Positions 6,124-15,926 of a stretch of DNA of 24,937 nt are shown here, in pieces; positions within the stretch are counted from its first letter, which is position 1, and each line of letters opens with the position of its first letter. Location of the stretch: positions 1-24,937 of IMG/VR virus record IMGVR_UViG_3300032242_002098; one strand, given 5' to 3'. Below the pieces are notes generated by a model. It was not told the origin of the DNA, searched no databases, and saw only the letters and a list, made by a program, of their open reading frames with translations. The translations under genes were made by a program, and so were the position numbers. This DNA comes from a virus.

Positions 6124-9100
6124 ATGGCTAATGTTATAAATTTACATTTTAATGCAACTGCTAACTTCGGTCAAGTTCAGAGTCAAATAGCGGCGCTTAC
6201 TGCTGAAATGAATAAACTGAATGCGACTGCTGCTCGTTCTGGCGGATTTGCTCCATCGCAAATTGCTGCTATGCGAGCGGCAGAATCGCAGTTTACTTCT
6301 ACAATTCAAGCAACTAGAGCATTTAAAGTAGAAACTGTTCAGTTAGCAACTGCATCTGAACAGTTAACTCAAAGATTTGTTCGTGGCAGGTTCTCCTTGG
6401 GAGAATATTTTGGCATGATGAGAAGAAGTCTTTCGGGTGTTGTTCCAGAGATAAATAAAGTAGCAATGGCACAAGCACAATTGCAAAATGCTATGGTTTT
6501 GCCTTCTGCTACTAAGTCTGGCATGGCTACTATGATTACAAATTTGGGTGTTATGGGAAAGGCATCAGCATATTCTAAATATGTTATGCAAGGAACTAAT
6601 ACTCTTTGGAGAGATGGATCAACTGCTTTACTTAATTTAGGTAAAAATACTCAGTGGGCAGGCCGTCAGTTGATGGTTGGTTTTACTGTTCCAGTTTTAG
6701 CCGCTGGTGCTGCATTGGCAGCAATGTTTTATCAAGTTGATAAAAATCTTACAATGCTTCAAAGAGTGTATGGTATTGGTGGTCAGGCTGGTGGACAGTT
6801 CCAAAATGTTTTGCCTTCTGAAAAAGAAATTCAGAACATTCGTGGTCAAATTATTGATTTATCAAAAGAATTGGCTAGAATGTATGGAACTAGTGCTAGT
6901 GAAACTACTAAGGTAGCCTCTTCTCTTGCCGCTGCTGGTTATACGCAGCAACAACTTCTTGATATGACAAGAACAGCCGTTAAAGCAATGGCATTAGGCG
7001 ATACTGATATGCAATCTTCAATTAAGGCTGCTATTTCACTTCAAAATACTTATAAAATTAGTGTTGGTGAAGTTGGAAATGCTATGAACTTCTTAAGTTC
7101 TGTTCAGGCTTCAACAAGCACTAATATGAATGATTTGATTGATTCAATTCCTCGCGTTGGCCCTGTTGTTAAAAATCTTGGTGGTTCATATAAAGATTTA
7201 GTTGCATTGATTGTTTCTATGAAAGAGGGCGGTGTATCTGCGGGTGAAGGTGCTAATGCTATTAAAACATCTATGCAAAGATTGGTAAGTCCTACAAAGG
7301 CTGCTCAGCAGGCACTGGCTGGATTTGGAATTGATATTAAATCAATTGTTAATGCAAATGCTGGTAATTTAATTGGAACAATTACTGAGTTACAAATAGC
7401 ACTTGAAAGATTATCACCATTGGCTAGGCAACAGGCTTTAACAGAATTGTTTGGAAAATATCAGGCATCTAGAATGTCGGCGTTATTTGAAAACTTTAAT
7501 AAATCTGGCACGCAGTCTGCAAAAGTTATGGCAATGCAAAAATTGGGCGCTAAAGAACTTGCAGATATTGCTAAGCATGAAACTGAACAAATTCAACAAA
7601 CTGGTTCTGGTGGCTTTAAGATTGCTGTTGAAACATTAAAGGCAGATTTACTTCCTATTGGTGAACAATTCTTAACTATTATGACTAAGATAGTTAATGC
7701 TTTTGATAAATTTATAAAAGTTTTGAAAATTTTTGAACCATACAAAAATATTCTTTTAGGAGTGCTGGGTGGTGTTGCAATTGCTGGACCAATTCTAATG
7801 CTTTCTGGTCTTTTTATGAACTTAGTTGCTCAAGCAATTAAAGGAATAAGTAAGTTATTCCAGTTTATCACAGGATTCAGGTCTGCGCTTTCTGAAGGAA
7901 ATTCATTTTTTCAAGCAATTAATGGCGGATTTGCTAATTTAAATAATTATTTGGAAGAAATAGATAAAACAATGTTGGCTAGTGAAAAATTAGCCGATCA
8001 AACTAAATCAGCAACTATGGGTCAGGCAGAAGCAATAAGTATATTAACTCATGAGTTAAATAATTATTTAGCGGCTATCAATAGATTAAATGCTGCTGGT
8101 GGTGCCGCAGGTTTTTATGGTCGCGGTGGTGCGGCTGGTGGAGCGTCAGGGGGTGCTACGGGAGGTGGCCCATCTGGTTCTGGCGGAGGTGCTGGTGGAG
8201 CGCAAGCGGCACTTGCTGCGGCAGCATGGAGAACTATGGCTCCAAATCAAAATGCAGAAGGATTTGTTCAATCAAAATCAGAAGCAAAACAACTTTATAA
8301 TACTAATTCTATTGGAACAGTTTTAATTGGTGGGGCATTAAAGAAATATGCTGAACAAATAAATAGTAGTAATGAATCTTATGGAATGAATCAAAAGTTT
8401 ATTGCTGAAACTCAAAAAGAAGAAATTGAAATGAGAAGGGCCGCTCTACAACTTTTAATTGATAAAAATGGTCTTAGTATTTCTGAAAATGATAAGCAAG
8501 CAATTATTAATAAAAATATGGATGCTATTCCTCAAAAATGGATGACAATTGCGGAAGTTCTTAATAATACTATTGTTAGCATGGATCAATGGACCGCCCT
8601 TGAGGCTAGACATCTTGCTGCTATGAAAATTGTTTCAGAATTAGATATAGAAAATCAAAAACAATTACAATTAATTATAGATTCATATAGAACTCAAATT
8701 GGACCGATTAAAGATCAAAATGTTATTGCTGAAAAATCAGCAGAGTTTGCTGCTAAAATAAATCAATTTTTAGTTGACAAAGCATCTTTAATTGAAGAGG
8801 GAGTTACATATGAAACAGTTTATAATGAAACTTTAAATGAAATAAATCAATTAGCAAAAAGTGGTTTAACTCAAGCAGAAATACATGCTAAATTAATTGC
8901 TCAGGATGTTATTCAAAAACAAGCATTGTTAGCAATGGATTCGGATTTGGTGACTGCTACAGATAATTTGGGTGCTGCCATAAGATTGTCAGCACAACAA
9001 ATGGAAGGTTTTGCGACATCATTAAAACTTACTACTTCTGGTGCAACTGATAAACTTAGATTCCATCTTTCACAGCAAGCCCCAGCATTTGATGCGTTAA

Positions 9101-12100
9101 GTCAAAGTCCTGAGGGACAAAGATTATTGGATATACTTGCTGGATTAATAGAGGCTTTAAATACAAACACTAAGGCACAAGAAGAAGGAATAGTTGAGTC
9201 AAGACATAATACTACGGCTGAGCATTCAAATGAAATTGCTACTGAAGAAAATACTGCTGCTATTACAGAAAATACAGTAATAGAAGAAGAATTGGTTGCT
9301 GAGGGTGCAGGAAAATCAGGTGGAATGCTTGGGGGTAAATTAGGTAAAGTTGGCGGCGGCTTAATGATGGCTGGTATGATGGCTCCAATGTTAACAGAGC
9401 CAGCCGGAAAAGCAGTTGGTGGTGCGGCTGGTGGGGCTATAAGTGGCGCTGGTCAAGGTTTGATGTATGGAACTATGGCTGGTATGGCTATGTTGCCTAT
9501 TCCAGTTGTAGGTGAGATTGCTGCTGTAGCAGCACCAATTATTGGTGCGGCAGTTGGTGGCATTAAAGGATATATGGATAAAGCAAATGAAATGGCAAGG
9601 CAAGCGGAAGAAGAACGTGCCAATATTATAAAAAGTTCTTACAATGTTAGTGGTCAAGCCATAGATGCTTTTGCTCTTAAAATGAATAATTTTGCTAGTG
9701 TTCATCTTTCTAAAGCAAATACTGTTATGGATTTGAATCAACAAATTGTTGATAAACTTGCTGAATCTTATAAAAATGCTAGTGACCAACAAACAAAAGA
9801 TTATCTTACTAATTTGCATCAAGAAAGATTTGGTAAACCTCAACAGGAAGCATCTTGGTGGCAGACTGCTGGGGCTAACCCATTTGGAAGAGCATCCATG
9901 CTTTCAATACCCGGCATTGGACTTCCTATGGCTCTTGCTGCTCAAAAGTTTAATTATGGTGAAGTTGGTGGACTTATGGGTCCAGAGGCTGCTCAAAAAG
10001 CAGACCTTAAAAAATATCAAAGAGGGTTGAATGAAAAATTCTGGTCTGATACTCTAGCAGGTATGACTGGGACACAGGCTACCAATGATGTTCTTGCTGT
10101 TGCTAAATCTGTTGGTGATGAAGGTTTTGGTGTTACTAATCTTACTTCTAAATTAAGTGCTGGTTTGAAAGATAAGATTCGATCTGCTCAGGCTGTTGCT
10201 TTTCAAAGTTTGTTGCGTTCAGCAATTGGTAGTAATGGAGAATTGCAAAGTATTCTTAGTCAAGGTTTTGTTTCAAATATTGGTGGTTCTTATGCTGGTG
10301 CTAAAGGTAATTGGACTGATATTGCTAAGAGTAGGGGTGTTACAAGCGATGAGAAACTTAATGCAATAACTCATGCTCAAGAGCAATATAATGCGGCTAT
10401 TGATGCTACTACTAGTGCATTAACTAATGCTATTAATTCTGTTGATCCTAGTAAGTTTTTTGATTTGTCTAAGGGTGCTACAGAGGCTCAAACATCATTA
10501 ATGTTTTCTGAGGATGCGTTCTCTAAATTAAAAGATCAGGTGGCTAATTCTAATCCTGAATTGGCAGCAATGATGCAAACTTTGCATGACTCTGACACTC
10601 CAATTAGACAAATATATGCTGCTCTTAATTTAATGAATTCTGGATTAATTCATACTCAAGAACAATTGATGGCAACTGCTCAAAGTTTAAATGCAATTAC
10701 TGGACTTCAAGCAGTTGCTGCTCAAAATGCTGCTATTGCTGCGGCACAACCTAGTGCTGCTGGTGCTGGTGCTACTACTGCTGCCAGTGGTGTTGGGGCT
10801 ACAATTGCTGGACTTATTTCACAATCAACACCTAGTTCTAGTGGCGGTTCCGGTGGTTCAGGCGGTGGTGGTGGAGGAGGTAGTAGTCCAAAGAAATCAT
10901 CAGGCGGCGGTGGTGGAAGTTCTGGTCCCACTCCAGAAGAAACTAATATTCAAAATCAAATTGATGCAAAGAATGCTTATATTGAAGCAGTTAAGAAAGA
11001 AATAGCGGCTCGTCAAAAACTTTATGACGCAAAGCAAAAACAACGTGAGCAAGATCAAGCATTACAGAATTTGCAAAATAATATATTTAAAGCCCGTGCC
11101 ACAGGTAGCCTTCTTGACATTGCTGCTGCTCAGAGTGCTTATAATGATGAACTTAAAAAACAAGCAGAGTTGCGTGCTAAGGAAAAGGCTGATGCTAGGG
11201 ATGAAGCAAAAATCCAACTTGCTGAAACTGAAATTAAAGCGTTACAGAAAGAACTTGAAAAATTAAAGAAGGCTGCTTCTGCCGCTGCTGCTGGCGCTGG
11301 TTCTGCTGCTGGTTCTGCTGTTGGTGGTATTGCTAAGGGTGCTGGCAATGCGGTTGCTTCTGCTAATAAGAATTTAGATGCTGTTAAGGCTAAGGCTGCA
11401 CAGGCCGCAGAAGATCTTAAGAATATGATTTTGGCTTCAGATGGTAAAGTTGGTGAAGTTCTTAAAAGCAAGGCTGGCGCACAAAAAATCGCCATTCTTC
11501 ATGCGGCAGGTATTACAGATGCAGAAATTCAAAAATATATTGTTGGTCCTGCCGATAAGGCTAATCCTTTTAATAAACCAGATTTTCTTAAATTTGATCC
11601 AGCGGCTAAGGCAAAGTTTCATACAGAATTGCAGGCTATTCATGCTGATGTGAAAAATTATGCTACTCAAGTTGAGTTGGCTAATATGGTTGCTAAAATT
11701 GCTCCTAATGTTGATGTAGAGTCTACAAAAACAAAGATGGATGATTTGGATGCTTTGCTTGCTCAATCTGGTTTTACTGCCGGAACTCCTGATTATGAGA
11801 AGTTTAAGAAAGATACTTCTAACTTGTTTGGTTTTAAATATGTTGATGTTGGAGAGACTGAAAAAACATTAAATACTGCAACTAAAACGATTCTTGAGTC
11901 TTGGAAAAATACTGTAGACGCAAATACTGGTAAGCCTATGCAGGATGCTTTTACTCTTAGCCCAGAAGATGCTAGAACTGTTGCTAATACTTATGGAGAT
12001 GCGCTCTCCCTTTCGCTTGGCCCTGCCGGTGCTGCTGCTCGGGCTTTAGATAAATTTAAAGAAATAATAAAACAAAAAGTTGCTAGTGGTGTACTTACTC

Positions 12101-14862
12101 CTGAGCAGGGCAAGCAAGCAATTGAAGATTTTCAAAAACAATGGGACACTGCTCCTCCACTTAAAAAAGTATTTAAACTTGAACCTGAGGCTGCTGGTGC
12201 CGCTGCTGGTAAAAATGCTTATGCTGGATATCAAAGTTCACCTAAAGTTGATACTACTCCCCCCGAAATGAGTGGCTGGGAGGCTTTTGTTTCAAATGTT
12301 AAAGAAAAATTAACTGAAATTGGATCTTGGTTTCAATCTACATGGTCTGGGGTAACTACTTGGTTCCAGTCTACATGGAAAACAGTATTTGATTGGTTCC
12401 AATCTACATGGAATAACATTTCTTCTTCTGTAAAAGGTATATGGGATTCTGTTAGTTCATGGTTTAAAAATACATGGGATACTGCCGCTAATTGGTTACA
12501 TCAAAAATGGGATGGTGTTGTTTCATGGTTTACTGGAATATGGAACTCTGCATTAAATGCAGTATCTAAATTTATAAAAGAACATTTAATTGATCCTATA
12601 GCAAATTTTGCTAAACCAATTATTGAAAATATCAATGGTGTATTAAAAACTATTGCGGCGGTTGGAATAGTAATATATAGATTACTTAAAAAGGCTTGGG
12701 ATGCTATATATGCATATGTTGATAAACATGTTATTCAACCAATTAAAGACAAATGGAATGAATTTACTAAATGGTTTAATGCTAAAGTTATTCAACCAAT
12801 TAAAGATAAGTGGAATGAAATAACAACATGGTTTTATAATGCAATAGTTCAACCAATTAAAGATAAGTGGAATCAATTTGTTACTTGGTTTGATTCACAT
12901 ATTACAGGTATGATTAGAAAAAAGTGGCAAGAATTTACTAAATGGGTTAATGATCATGTTATAAATCCAATTAAAAATTTTTGGAAGAACTTCCCAACTT
13001 GGTTCAATGAACATGTTATTGGTTTACTTAAAAATAAATGGCAAGAACTTGTTACATGGATAGATGAGCATATAATTAAAAAAATTCAAGATCTTTGGCA
13101 GTCTATTGTTAATTGGATAGATCAAAATGTTATTCAACCGATTAAAGATAAATGGAATGAAATAGTTACATTTATAGATCAAAAAATTATTGAACCAATT
13201 AAATCTTTGTGGGATGGGTTTACAACATGGTTTGGTCAAAATATAATAGATCCAATTGAAAGTATGTGGGACAAACTAACTTCTTGGTTTGATAAGAATG
13301 TTACACAACCACTTAAAGATGCATGGACTTCAATTGTTCAATTCTGGTCAGATTGGAAAACTCTTGGTGTATTCCAAATGGCCGATAAAATTGAAGCATG
13401 GATAACTAATCTTCCAAATAAAATTGGAGGAATGAAAGATGCTTTTGCTACACAATTTACCTCTGTTTGGAATAATTTTTGGAACATATTAACTGGCCCT
13501 GATGGTATTGCTACTAAAGTTACAAATTGGATAAATGATTTACCAAATAAAATTACAGGAATTAAAGATAAGGTTGCCTCCGCTTTTAGCGGCGTATGGA
13601 GTGGAATGACATCAGCCTTTAAAACTGAAATTAATAATGTCATTACTGTATGGAATAGTTGGGCAGATCAATTTAGATTGCCCGATTGGACTTTGCTAGG
13701 TAATGCTGCTGGTCAAACATTGCTTCCACATATTAATTTACAGTTTGCTTCGGGTGGATATATTTCTGGGCCGGGTGGACCTAAAGATGACGTTATCCCT
13801 GCACTTCTTTCAAATGGTGAATATGTTATACAGGCTTCATCTGTACAAAAATATGGAAAAGGAATTTTAGATGAAATAAATGCTGGAAAATATAAGGGTG
13901 AGGGCGACGTTTTCAGAAAATTTGCAAGCGGTGGAATAAATGACATAAGTAGTTTATTAAAATATTCAGATACTTTAATTGGTACTCCCTACAACTTTTC
14001 TGAACATACTGGAAAACCGGATAGCCCTCAAAATGGTTTTGGATGTTCTCCGTTCATATCTTACATTATGGATGCGGCGGGAGTTAGCCTTCCAGCCTAT
14101 TCTCCAAGTCAATTATCTGGCTCTCAACATCCAATTTCAAAAAATGATGCAAAAGTTGGTGACTTAATTTTCTGGTACTGGAATGAAAAAGACCCATCAT
14201 TACAACATAATCCTAATCACGTTGGTATGCTTCATGGTAATGGTCAAATGATTGACTCTGCTGGCGGGCGCGGTGTTGATCTAACAAGTTTATCTGGAGA
14301 TTATTCTGTTCCCGGTCCACATTTTACTGATATAGGTCGCGTACTTCCAAGTTCTTTCTATCAAGACACAACTGTTACTGGCGACAATATGAAGTATTGG
14401 GATAACTTTATTAATATTATGAAAGAAACAGCAGCCCGTATGAATAAAGATTGGGATTTCTCACTTATTGAAAAAATTCTTCATCCAGTAACAATTCCTC
14501 CAGCATTTAGCAACGGCGGCATGGTTGATGGAGATAAAACAAAAATAGATTCAATTAAAGCAATGCTTTCTGCTGGTGAATATGTAGTAAAGCAAAAAGC
14601 CGTAACTAAATACGGACAGCATTTCTTAGATCTTATTAATTCTGGTAATCTTGACCCCCGTGTTGCTAATCCAAGGTCTGTATCAAACTTTAATCCAAGT
14701 GCTGCTCAAGGATCTGCTATAGGAGCATCAACAAACATAGAGTATAATATTAATGTGGCTGTTGAGGGATCTAATGCTAGTCCAGATGATATTGCCAAGG
14801 TTGTTCTACAAACTCTTAAGCGTAAAGAAGCAACCAAAATAACTCATAGGAATATAGGATAA
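6124..14862 (+). CDS. Tape measure protein with NlpC/P60 peptidase domain
   Basis: The product has 2912 residues; GGTGAT precedes ATG 6124. It sets tail length and passes into the cell with the DNA. Features by residue: N-terminal helical region; hydrophobic segment about 183-203; TP901-type minor-tail core about 245-420 (TSASETTKVASSLAAAGY, GGVSAGEGANAIKTSMQRL); hydrophobic segment 543-570; Gly-rich linker 657-700; Ala/Gly/Met-rich hydrophobic stretch about 1075-1155; second Gly/Ser linker 1573-1604; coiled coil about 1608-1715; eight 11-residue Trp repeats 2069-2156; twelve 19-residue Trp repeats 2187-2414; a GEYVI motif at 2565; an NlpC/P60-like domain about 2610-2745 with Cys2641 (GCSPF) and His2699 (NHVGM); and a second GEYVV motif at 2819. 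The peptidase domain probably cuts peptidoglycan during DNA entry. The usual third polar residue is an Asp (MIDSA, 2711), so activity is likely but not certain. Confidence 0.93.
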   Translation: MANVINLHFNATANFGQVQSQIAALTAEMNKLNATAARSGGFAPSQIAAMRAAESQFTSTIQATRAFKVETVQLATASEQLTQRFVRGRFSLGEYFGMMRRSLSGVVPEINKVAMAQAQLQNAMVLPSATKSGMATMITNLGVMGKASAYSKYVMQGTNTLWRDGSTALLNLGKNTQWAGRQLMVGFTVPVLAAGAALAAMFYQVDKNLTMLQRVYGIGGQAGGQFQNVLPSEKEIQNIRGQIIDLSKELARMYGTSASETTKVASSLAAAGYTQQQLLDMTRTAVKAMALGDTDMQSSIKAAISLQNTYKISVGEVGNAMNFLSSVQASTSTNMNDLIDSIPRVGPVVKNLGGSYKDLVALIVSMKEGGVSAGEGANAIKTSMQRLVSPTKAAQQALAGFGIDIKSIVNANAGNLIGTITELQIALERLSPLARQQALTELFGKYQASRMSALFENFNKSGTQSAKVMAMQKLGAKELADIAKHETEQIQQTGSGGFKIAVETLKADLLPIGEQFLTIMTKIVNAFDKFIKVLKIFEPYKNILLGVLGGVAIAGPILMLSGLFMNLVAQAIKGISKLFQFITGFRSALSEGNSFFQAINGGFANLNNYLEEIDKTMLASEKLADQTKSATMGQAEAISILTHELNNYLAAINRLNAAGGAAGFYGRGGAAGGASGGATGGGPSGSGGGAGGAQAALAAAAWRTMAPNQNAEGFVQSKSEAKQLYNTNSIGTVLIGGALKKYAEQINSSNESYGMNQKFIAETQKEEIEMRRAALQLLIDKNGLSISENDKQAIINKNMDAIPQKWMTIAEVLNNTIVSMDQWTALEARHLAAMKIVSELDIENQKQLQLIIDSYRTQIGPIKDQNVIAEKSAEFAAKINQFLVDKASLIEEGVTYETVYNETLNEINQLAKSGLTQAEIHAKLIAQDVIQKQALLAMDSDLVTATDNLGAAIRLSAQQMEGFATSLKLTTSGATDKLRFHLSQQAPAFDALSQSPEGQRLLDILAGLIEALNTNTKAQEEGIVESRHNTTAEHSNEIATEENTAAITENTVIEEELVAEGAGKSGGMLGGKLGKVGGGLMMAGMMAPMLTEPAGKAVGGAAGGAISGAGQGLMYGTMAGMAMLPIPVVGEIAAVAAPIIGAAVGGIKGYMDKANEMARQAEEERANIIKSSYNVSGQAIDAFALKMNNFASVHLSKANTVMDLNQQIVDKLAESYKNASDQQTKDYLTNLHQERFGKPQQEASWWQTAGANPFGRASMLSIPGIGLPMALAAQKFNYGEVGGLMGPEAAQKADLKKYQRGLNEKFWSDTLAGMTGTQATNDVLAVAKSVGDEGFGVTNLTSKLSAGLKDKIRSAQAVAFQSLLRSAIGSNGELQSILSQGFVSNIGGSYAGAKGNWTDIAKSRGVTSDEKLNAITHAQEQYNAAIDATTSALTNAINSVDPSKFFDLSKGATEAQTSLMFSEDAFSKLKDQVANSNPELAAMMQTLHDSDTPIRQIYAALNLMNSGLIHTQEQLMATAQSLNAITGLQAVAAQNAAIAAAQPSAAGAGATTAASGVGATIAGLISQSTPSSSGGSGGSGGGGGGGSSPKKSSGGGGGSSGPTPEETNIQNQIDAKNAYIEAVKKEIAARQKLYDAKQKQREQDQALQNLQNNIFKARATGSLLDIAAAQSAYNDELKKQAELRAKEKADARDEAKIQLAETEIKALQKELEKLKKAASAAAAGAGSAAGSAVGGIAKGAGNAVASANKNLDAVKAKAAQAAEDLKNMILASDGKVGEVLKSKAGAQKIAILHAAGITDAEIQKYIVGPADKANPFNKPDFLKFDPAAKAKFHTELQAIHADVKNYATQVELANMVAKIAPNVDVESTKTKMDDLDALLAQSGFTAGTPDYEKFKKDTSNLFGFKYVDVGETEKTLNTATKTILESWKNTVDANTGKPMQDAFTLSPEDARTVANTYGDALSLSLGPAGAAARALDKFKEIIKQKVASGVLTPEQGKQAIEDFQKQWDTAPPLKKVFKLEPEAAGAAAGKNAYAGYQSSPKVDTTPPEMSGWEAFVSNVKEKLTEIGSWFQSTWSGVTTWFQSTWKTVFDWFQSTWNNISSSVKGIWDSVSSWFKNTWDTAANWLHQKWDGVVSWFTGIWNSALNAVSKFIKEHLIDPIANFAKPIIENINGVLKTIAAVGIVIYRLLKKAWDAIYAYVDKHVIQPIKDKWNEFTKWFNAKVIQPIKDKWNEITTWFYNAIVQPIKDKWNQFVTWFDSHITGMIRKKWQEFTKWVNDHVINPIKNFWKNFPTWFNEHVIGLLKNKWQELVTWIDEHIIKKIQDLWQSIVNWIDQNVIQPIKDKWNEIVTFIDQKIIEPIKSLWDGFTTWFGQNIIDPIESMWDKLTSWFDKNVTQPLKDAWTSIVQFWSDWKTLGVFQMADKIEAWITNLPNKIGGMKDAFATQFTSVWNNFWNILTGPDGIATKVTNWINDLPNKITGIKDKVASAFSGVWSGMTSAFKTEINNVITVWNSWADQFRLPDWTLLGNAAGQTLLPHINLQFASGGYISGPGGPKDDVIPALLSNGEYVIQASSVQKYGKGILDEINAGKYKGEGDVFRKFASGGINDISSLLKYSDTLIGTPYNFSEHTGKPDSPQNGFGCSPFISYIMDAAGVSLPAYSPSQLSGSQHPISKNDAKVGDLIFWYWNEKDPSLQHNPNHVGMLHGNGQMIDSAGGRGVDLTSLSGDYSVPGPHFTDIGRVLPSSFYQDTTVTGDNMKYWDNFINIMKETAARMNKDWDFSLIEKILHPVTIPPAFSNGGMVDGDKTKIDSIKAMLSAGEYVVKQKAVTKYGQHFLDLINSGNLDPRVANPRSVSNFNPSAAQGSAIGASTNIEYNINVAVEGSNASPDDIAKVVLQTLKRKEATKITHRNIG
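12328..12591 (+). repeat. Eight tandem 33-bp units encoding 11-residue Trp repeats
   Basis: Units read WFQSTWSGVTT, WFQSTWKTVFD, WFQSTWNNISS, SVKGIWDSVSS, WFKNTWDTAAN, WLHQKWDGVVS, WFTGIWNSALN and AVSKFIKEHLI. Eleven-residue Trp/Phe repeats are a known hallmark of tape measure helices. The first three units are also close at the DNA level. Confidence 0.85.
12682..13365 (+). repeat. Twelve tandem 57-bp units encoding 19-residue Trp repeats
   Basis: Every unit is exactly 19 codons. The consensus is about PIKDKWNEFTTWFDxHVIQ with Trp at positions 6 and usually 12. The series runs from LLKKAWDAIYAYVDKHVIQ at 12682 to a degenerate last unit starting at 13309. Units 2-4 and 8 share long nearly identical DNA stretches, such as CAACCAATTAAAGA, which suggests expansion by duplication. 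Confidence 0.88.
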
Positions 14863-15926
14863 TGGCAGGTTTTGGCGTACCAGTTCTACAAATATATACA
14901 AGTGACCCATCAATTCCCGGCTCTAATCCAACCGGGTATATTGTTACAGATCATAATCGTGCCCCATTGAATATTTCATATGACACTATTGAAAATTCTG
15001 CACGTATGGCAAATGGAACTATGCGTCGGTATATTACTGCAAATAAAAAGAAAATTGCTACCTCTTGGGATCAAGTTCCTGCTGCTGGTGGTTATAATTT
15101 TACGGCTGATGCAAATTTGGGCGGGGCATGGCTGAAATCTTTCTATGAAGAAAATATCTATAATCCTGTTTGGATTAAATTAACTTACGCTGAAGAATCA
15201 TGGAGATTTCCCAATTCTTATACTCCTGCTCAAACTGAAAGAGTTTTATCTACAAATAAAACATTTAACAGAACAGCACAGAACCTTGCTACGCCTTATT
15301 CTTTTACAATTGCTAATGTGGCATACTCTGCATTTACTAGTGGATTAGCGACAGCCAGTGTGACTACTAAGGTAGCCCATAATTTAACTATTGACAATGC
15401 TCCTGAAATTTTTATAACTGGAGTTAATCAACTTTTTAATGGAACATGGTTGTTAGATAGTGTTCCTAGTTCTTCTGTTTTAGTTTTTAAATATTTTTCA
15501 GGTAATAATGCTTCTGCAACATTTAAAATAAACTCTTACATTCAAAGTGGAAACTCTGCTTCATTTAATGTAGACAGTACAGATTTTATACAAAATGGGG
15601 CAAGCATTGTTCTTTCAAATGTTAAGAATATATCAGGTGCATCTGTTGGCGGTGTTTGGAAAGTAACTGCCACTCCGTCAAGTAAAACTTCATTTACAGC
15701 ATCAACTACGGTAAGTCAATCTAGTCAAGGTTTATATGGAGATGCTACAATTCTTTCTAGCAGTTCATATTCAGCGGCAGTGTCAAATTTGAATGCTTCT
15801 ATTATTGGACCTACGGTTTCTTCTGATATATTAAAAGTTTTTATGACATCATTTACTTATGATATTCAAAAGCGTTTGACTGTTACAGATTTGGTGAATA
15901 TGAGTATAGAATTTACGGAGATATAA
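14862..15926 (+). CDS. Distal tail protein (Dit-like) with inserted beta domains
   Basis: The product has 354 residues; ATG 14862 overlaps the tape measure TAA (TAATG). The gene directly after the tape measure normally encodes the distal tail ring that joins tube and tip. The N-terminal part (APLNISYDTIENSARMANGT, MRRYITANKKKIATSWDQVP) and the last 40 residues (ILKVFMTSFTYDIQKRLTV then NMSIEFTEI) look like two halves of one beta core. Between them, about residues 150-305, lie two Ser/Thr-rich modules. The first (SVTTKVAHNLTIDNAPEIFI, TGVNQLFNGTWLLDSVPSSS) matches a small beta module that is common in phage tail proteins, of form AHGL-GD-V-ItGv-fNGtw-V. The second (GASIVLSNVKNISGASVGG) looks like a diverged copy. 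The Dit role follows from position. Confidence 0.65.
   Translation: MAGFGVPVLQIYTSDPSIPGSNPTGYIVTDHNRAPLNISYDTIENSARMANGTMRRYITANKKKIATSWDQVPAAGGYNFTADANLGGAWLKSFYEENIYNPVWIKLTYAEESWRFPNSYTPAQTERVLSTNKTFNRTAQNLATPYSFTIANVAYSAFTSGLATASVTTKVAHNLTIDNAPEIFITGVNQLFNGTWLLDSVPSSSVLVFKYFSGNNASATFKINSYIQSGNSASFNVDSTDFIQNGASIVLSNVKNISGASVGGVWKVTATPSSKTSFTASTTVSQSSQGLYGDATILSSSSYSAAVSNLNASIIGPTVSSDILKVFMTSFTYDIQKRLTVTDLVNMSIEFTEI

Noticed and set aside
9391-9843. 150-residue open frame on the minus strand inside the tape measure gene
   Set aside because: It is antisense to clear coding sequence, has an odd Ser/Thr/Asn/His-rich composition, no ribosome binding site that stands out and no family resemblance. 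Other antisense frames (for example 3468-3791, 11139-11495, 23469-23810) were rejected likewise.
11139-11495. Alanine-rich region of the tape measure as a separate antisense gene or repeat element
   Set aside because: The alanine richness is explained by a flexible Ala/Gly linker after the coiled coil in the sense protein.
12682-13365. CRISPR-like array
   Set aside because: The 57-bp units are direct, contiguous and in frame with the tape measure; there are no spacers and the repeats diverge at synonymous and loop positions.
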